Assembly: GCA_046727895.1 (NCBI GenBank)
Contig: JBKPDM010000272.1
Span: 1 to 13,071 of the forward strand
Reading direction: 5' to 3'
Length of the DNA: 13,071 bases
DNA from: DATAOG01 sp046727895
GTDB taxonomy: Bacteria > Pseudomonadota > Alphaproteobacteria > Geminicoccales > Geminicoccaceae
Position 1 is the stretch's first letter, and each line of letters begins with the position of its first letter. The translations under genes were made by a program, and so were the position numbers. Below, piece by piece: positions 12,601 through 13,071 of the stretch. Below the pieces are notes generated by a model, which did not search any database, was not told the origin of the DNA, and saw only the letters and a program-made list of their open reading frames with translations.

Positions 12601-13071
12601 ATGCCCGAGGGTGAGTTCGAGTTCATCGCAAGACGGCTGCGCCCGCTCGCCGCCGGAACGCCGGGTGCGCTCGATCTCCTCGACGATGCCGCGCTGCTCG
12701 ACCCACCGGCCGGGATGACGCTGGTCCTGACCAAGGACGCCATGGTCGAAGGCGTGCATTTCCTGGCCGAGGATCCCACGGCGCAGATCGCCAAGAAGCT
12801 GCTCCGGGTCAATCTGTCCGATCTCGCCGCCATGGGCGCAACACCGCTCGGCTATCTGCTCGCCCTGGCGCGGGCCAAGGGGACGCCCGACGCCTGGCTC
12901 GCGGACTTCTGCCGGGGCCTGGCCGAGGATCAGGCGGAGTTCGGGGTCGGCCTTCTGGGCGGTGATACGGTCTCGACGCCAGGGCCGCTCACCCTCTCGC
13001 TGACCGCCGTCGGCCAGGTGCCCAAGGGCAAGGCCCTGAGGCGTGGCGGTGCGAAACCGGGTGACGACGTC
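12601..13071 (+). CDS. thiL: Thiamine-monophosphate kinase, N-terminal 157 codons; continues beyond the window
   Basis: ThiL phosphorylates thiamine monophosphate to thiamine pyrophosphate. The frame is open from ATG 12601 to the right edge with no stop. It shows MPEGEFEFIARRLRPLA, then DLLDDAALLD (25-34), where the family usually has a Gly before the two magnesium-binding aspartates. KDAMVEGVHFL (45-55) comes next, followed by KKLLRVNLSDLAAMGATPLGY (65-85) and LLGGDTVSTPGPLTLSLTAVG (118-138), the GGDT metal motif. These are the AIRS/PurM-type N-terminal domain. A GAGGA ribosome binding site lies about nine bases upstream, 12 bp after the nusB stop, so it should share the same transcript. Confidence 0.96.
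   Translation, partial: MPEGEFEFIARRLRPLAAGTPGALDLLDDAALLDPPAGMTLVLTKDAMVEGVHFLAEDPTAQIAKKLLRVNLSDLAAMGATPLGYLLALARAKGTPDAWLADFCRGLAEDQAEFGVGLLGGDTVSTPGPLTLSLTAVGQVPKGKALRRGGAKPGDDV

Overview
The window looks like chromosomal DNA of a very GC-rich alphaproteobacterium, probably Rhodospirillales-like (inference). The basis is the gene order: a divergent hemDC/tsaD pair and a glyA-nrdR-ribD-ribE-ribB-ribH-nusB-thiL run, both typical of that class. Codon use is strongly GC-biased at third positions. No rRNA, tRNA, insertion sequence, CRISPR array or phage gene was seen, and no gene-free stretch exceeds about 170 bases.

Left part (1-3210). On the minus strand, hemC and hemD (porphobilinogen deaminase, uroporphyrinogen-III synthase) are followed by the N-terminal end of an Ala/Pro-rich protein that leaves the window. 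Divergent from hemC is tsaD, the tRNA t6A enzyme. The 47-bp spacer carries a good promoter candidate for hemC that leaves almost no leader.

Middle part (3211-5251). A decayed toxin-antitoxin patch follows tsaD. An intact Phd/YefM-type antitoxin overlaps the front of a PIN-domain VapC toxin. At about 3790 the VapC sequence ends and a HigB toxin, lacking its first few codons, continues in another reading frame. That HigB also has an in-frame TAG six codons before its normal end. An intact HigA antitoxin follows. Two modules seem to have been joined by a deletion, leaving two antitoxins and no intact toxin. A class I SAM-dependent methyltransferase of unknown substrate comes next and converges with hutH.

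Right part (5233-13071). hutH (histidine ammonia-lyase, minus strand) stands without other hut genes in view. A 168-bp divergent spacer with a glyA promoter candidate and a 10-bp inverted repeat separates it from glyA (serine hydroxymethyltransferase). Then come nrdR (repressor of ribonucleotide reductase genes) and four riboflavin genes: ribD, ribE, a ribB whose fused RibA-like half has lost the zinc cysteines (RibBX type), and ribH. nusB and the start of thiL end the window. Genes from glyA onward are tightly packed, with several overlaps, and look co-transcribed and translationally coupled. The cluster makes riboflavin from the GTP cyclohydrolase II product, but GTP cyclohydrolase II itself must be encoded elsewhere.

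Most of the window is ordinary housekeeping DNA. I found no convincing new system. The chimeric toxin remnants, the non-catalytic RibA-like domain and the long ribD/ribE overlap are the points worth checking.
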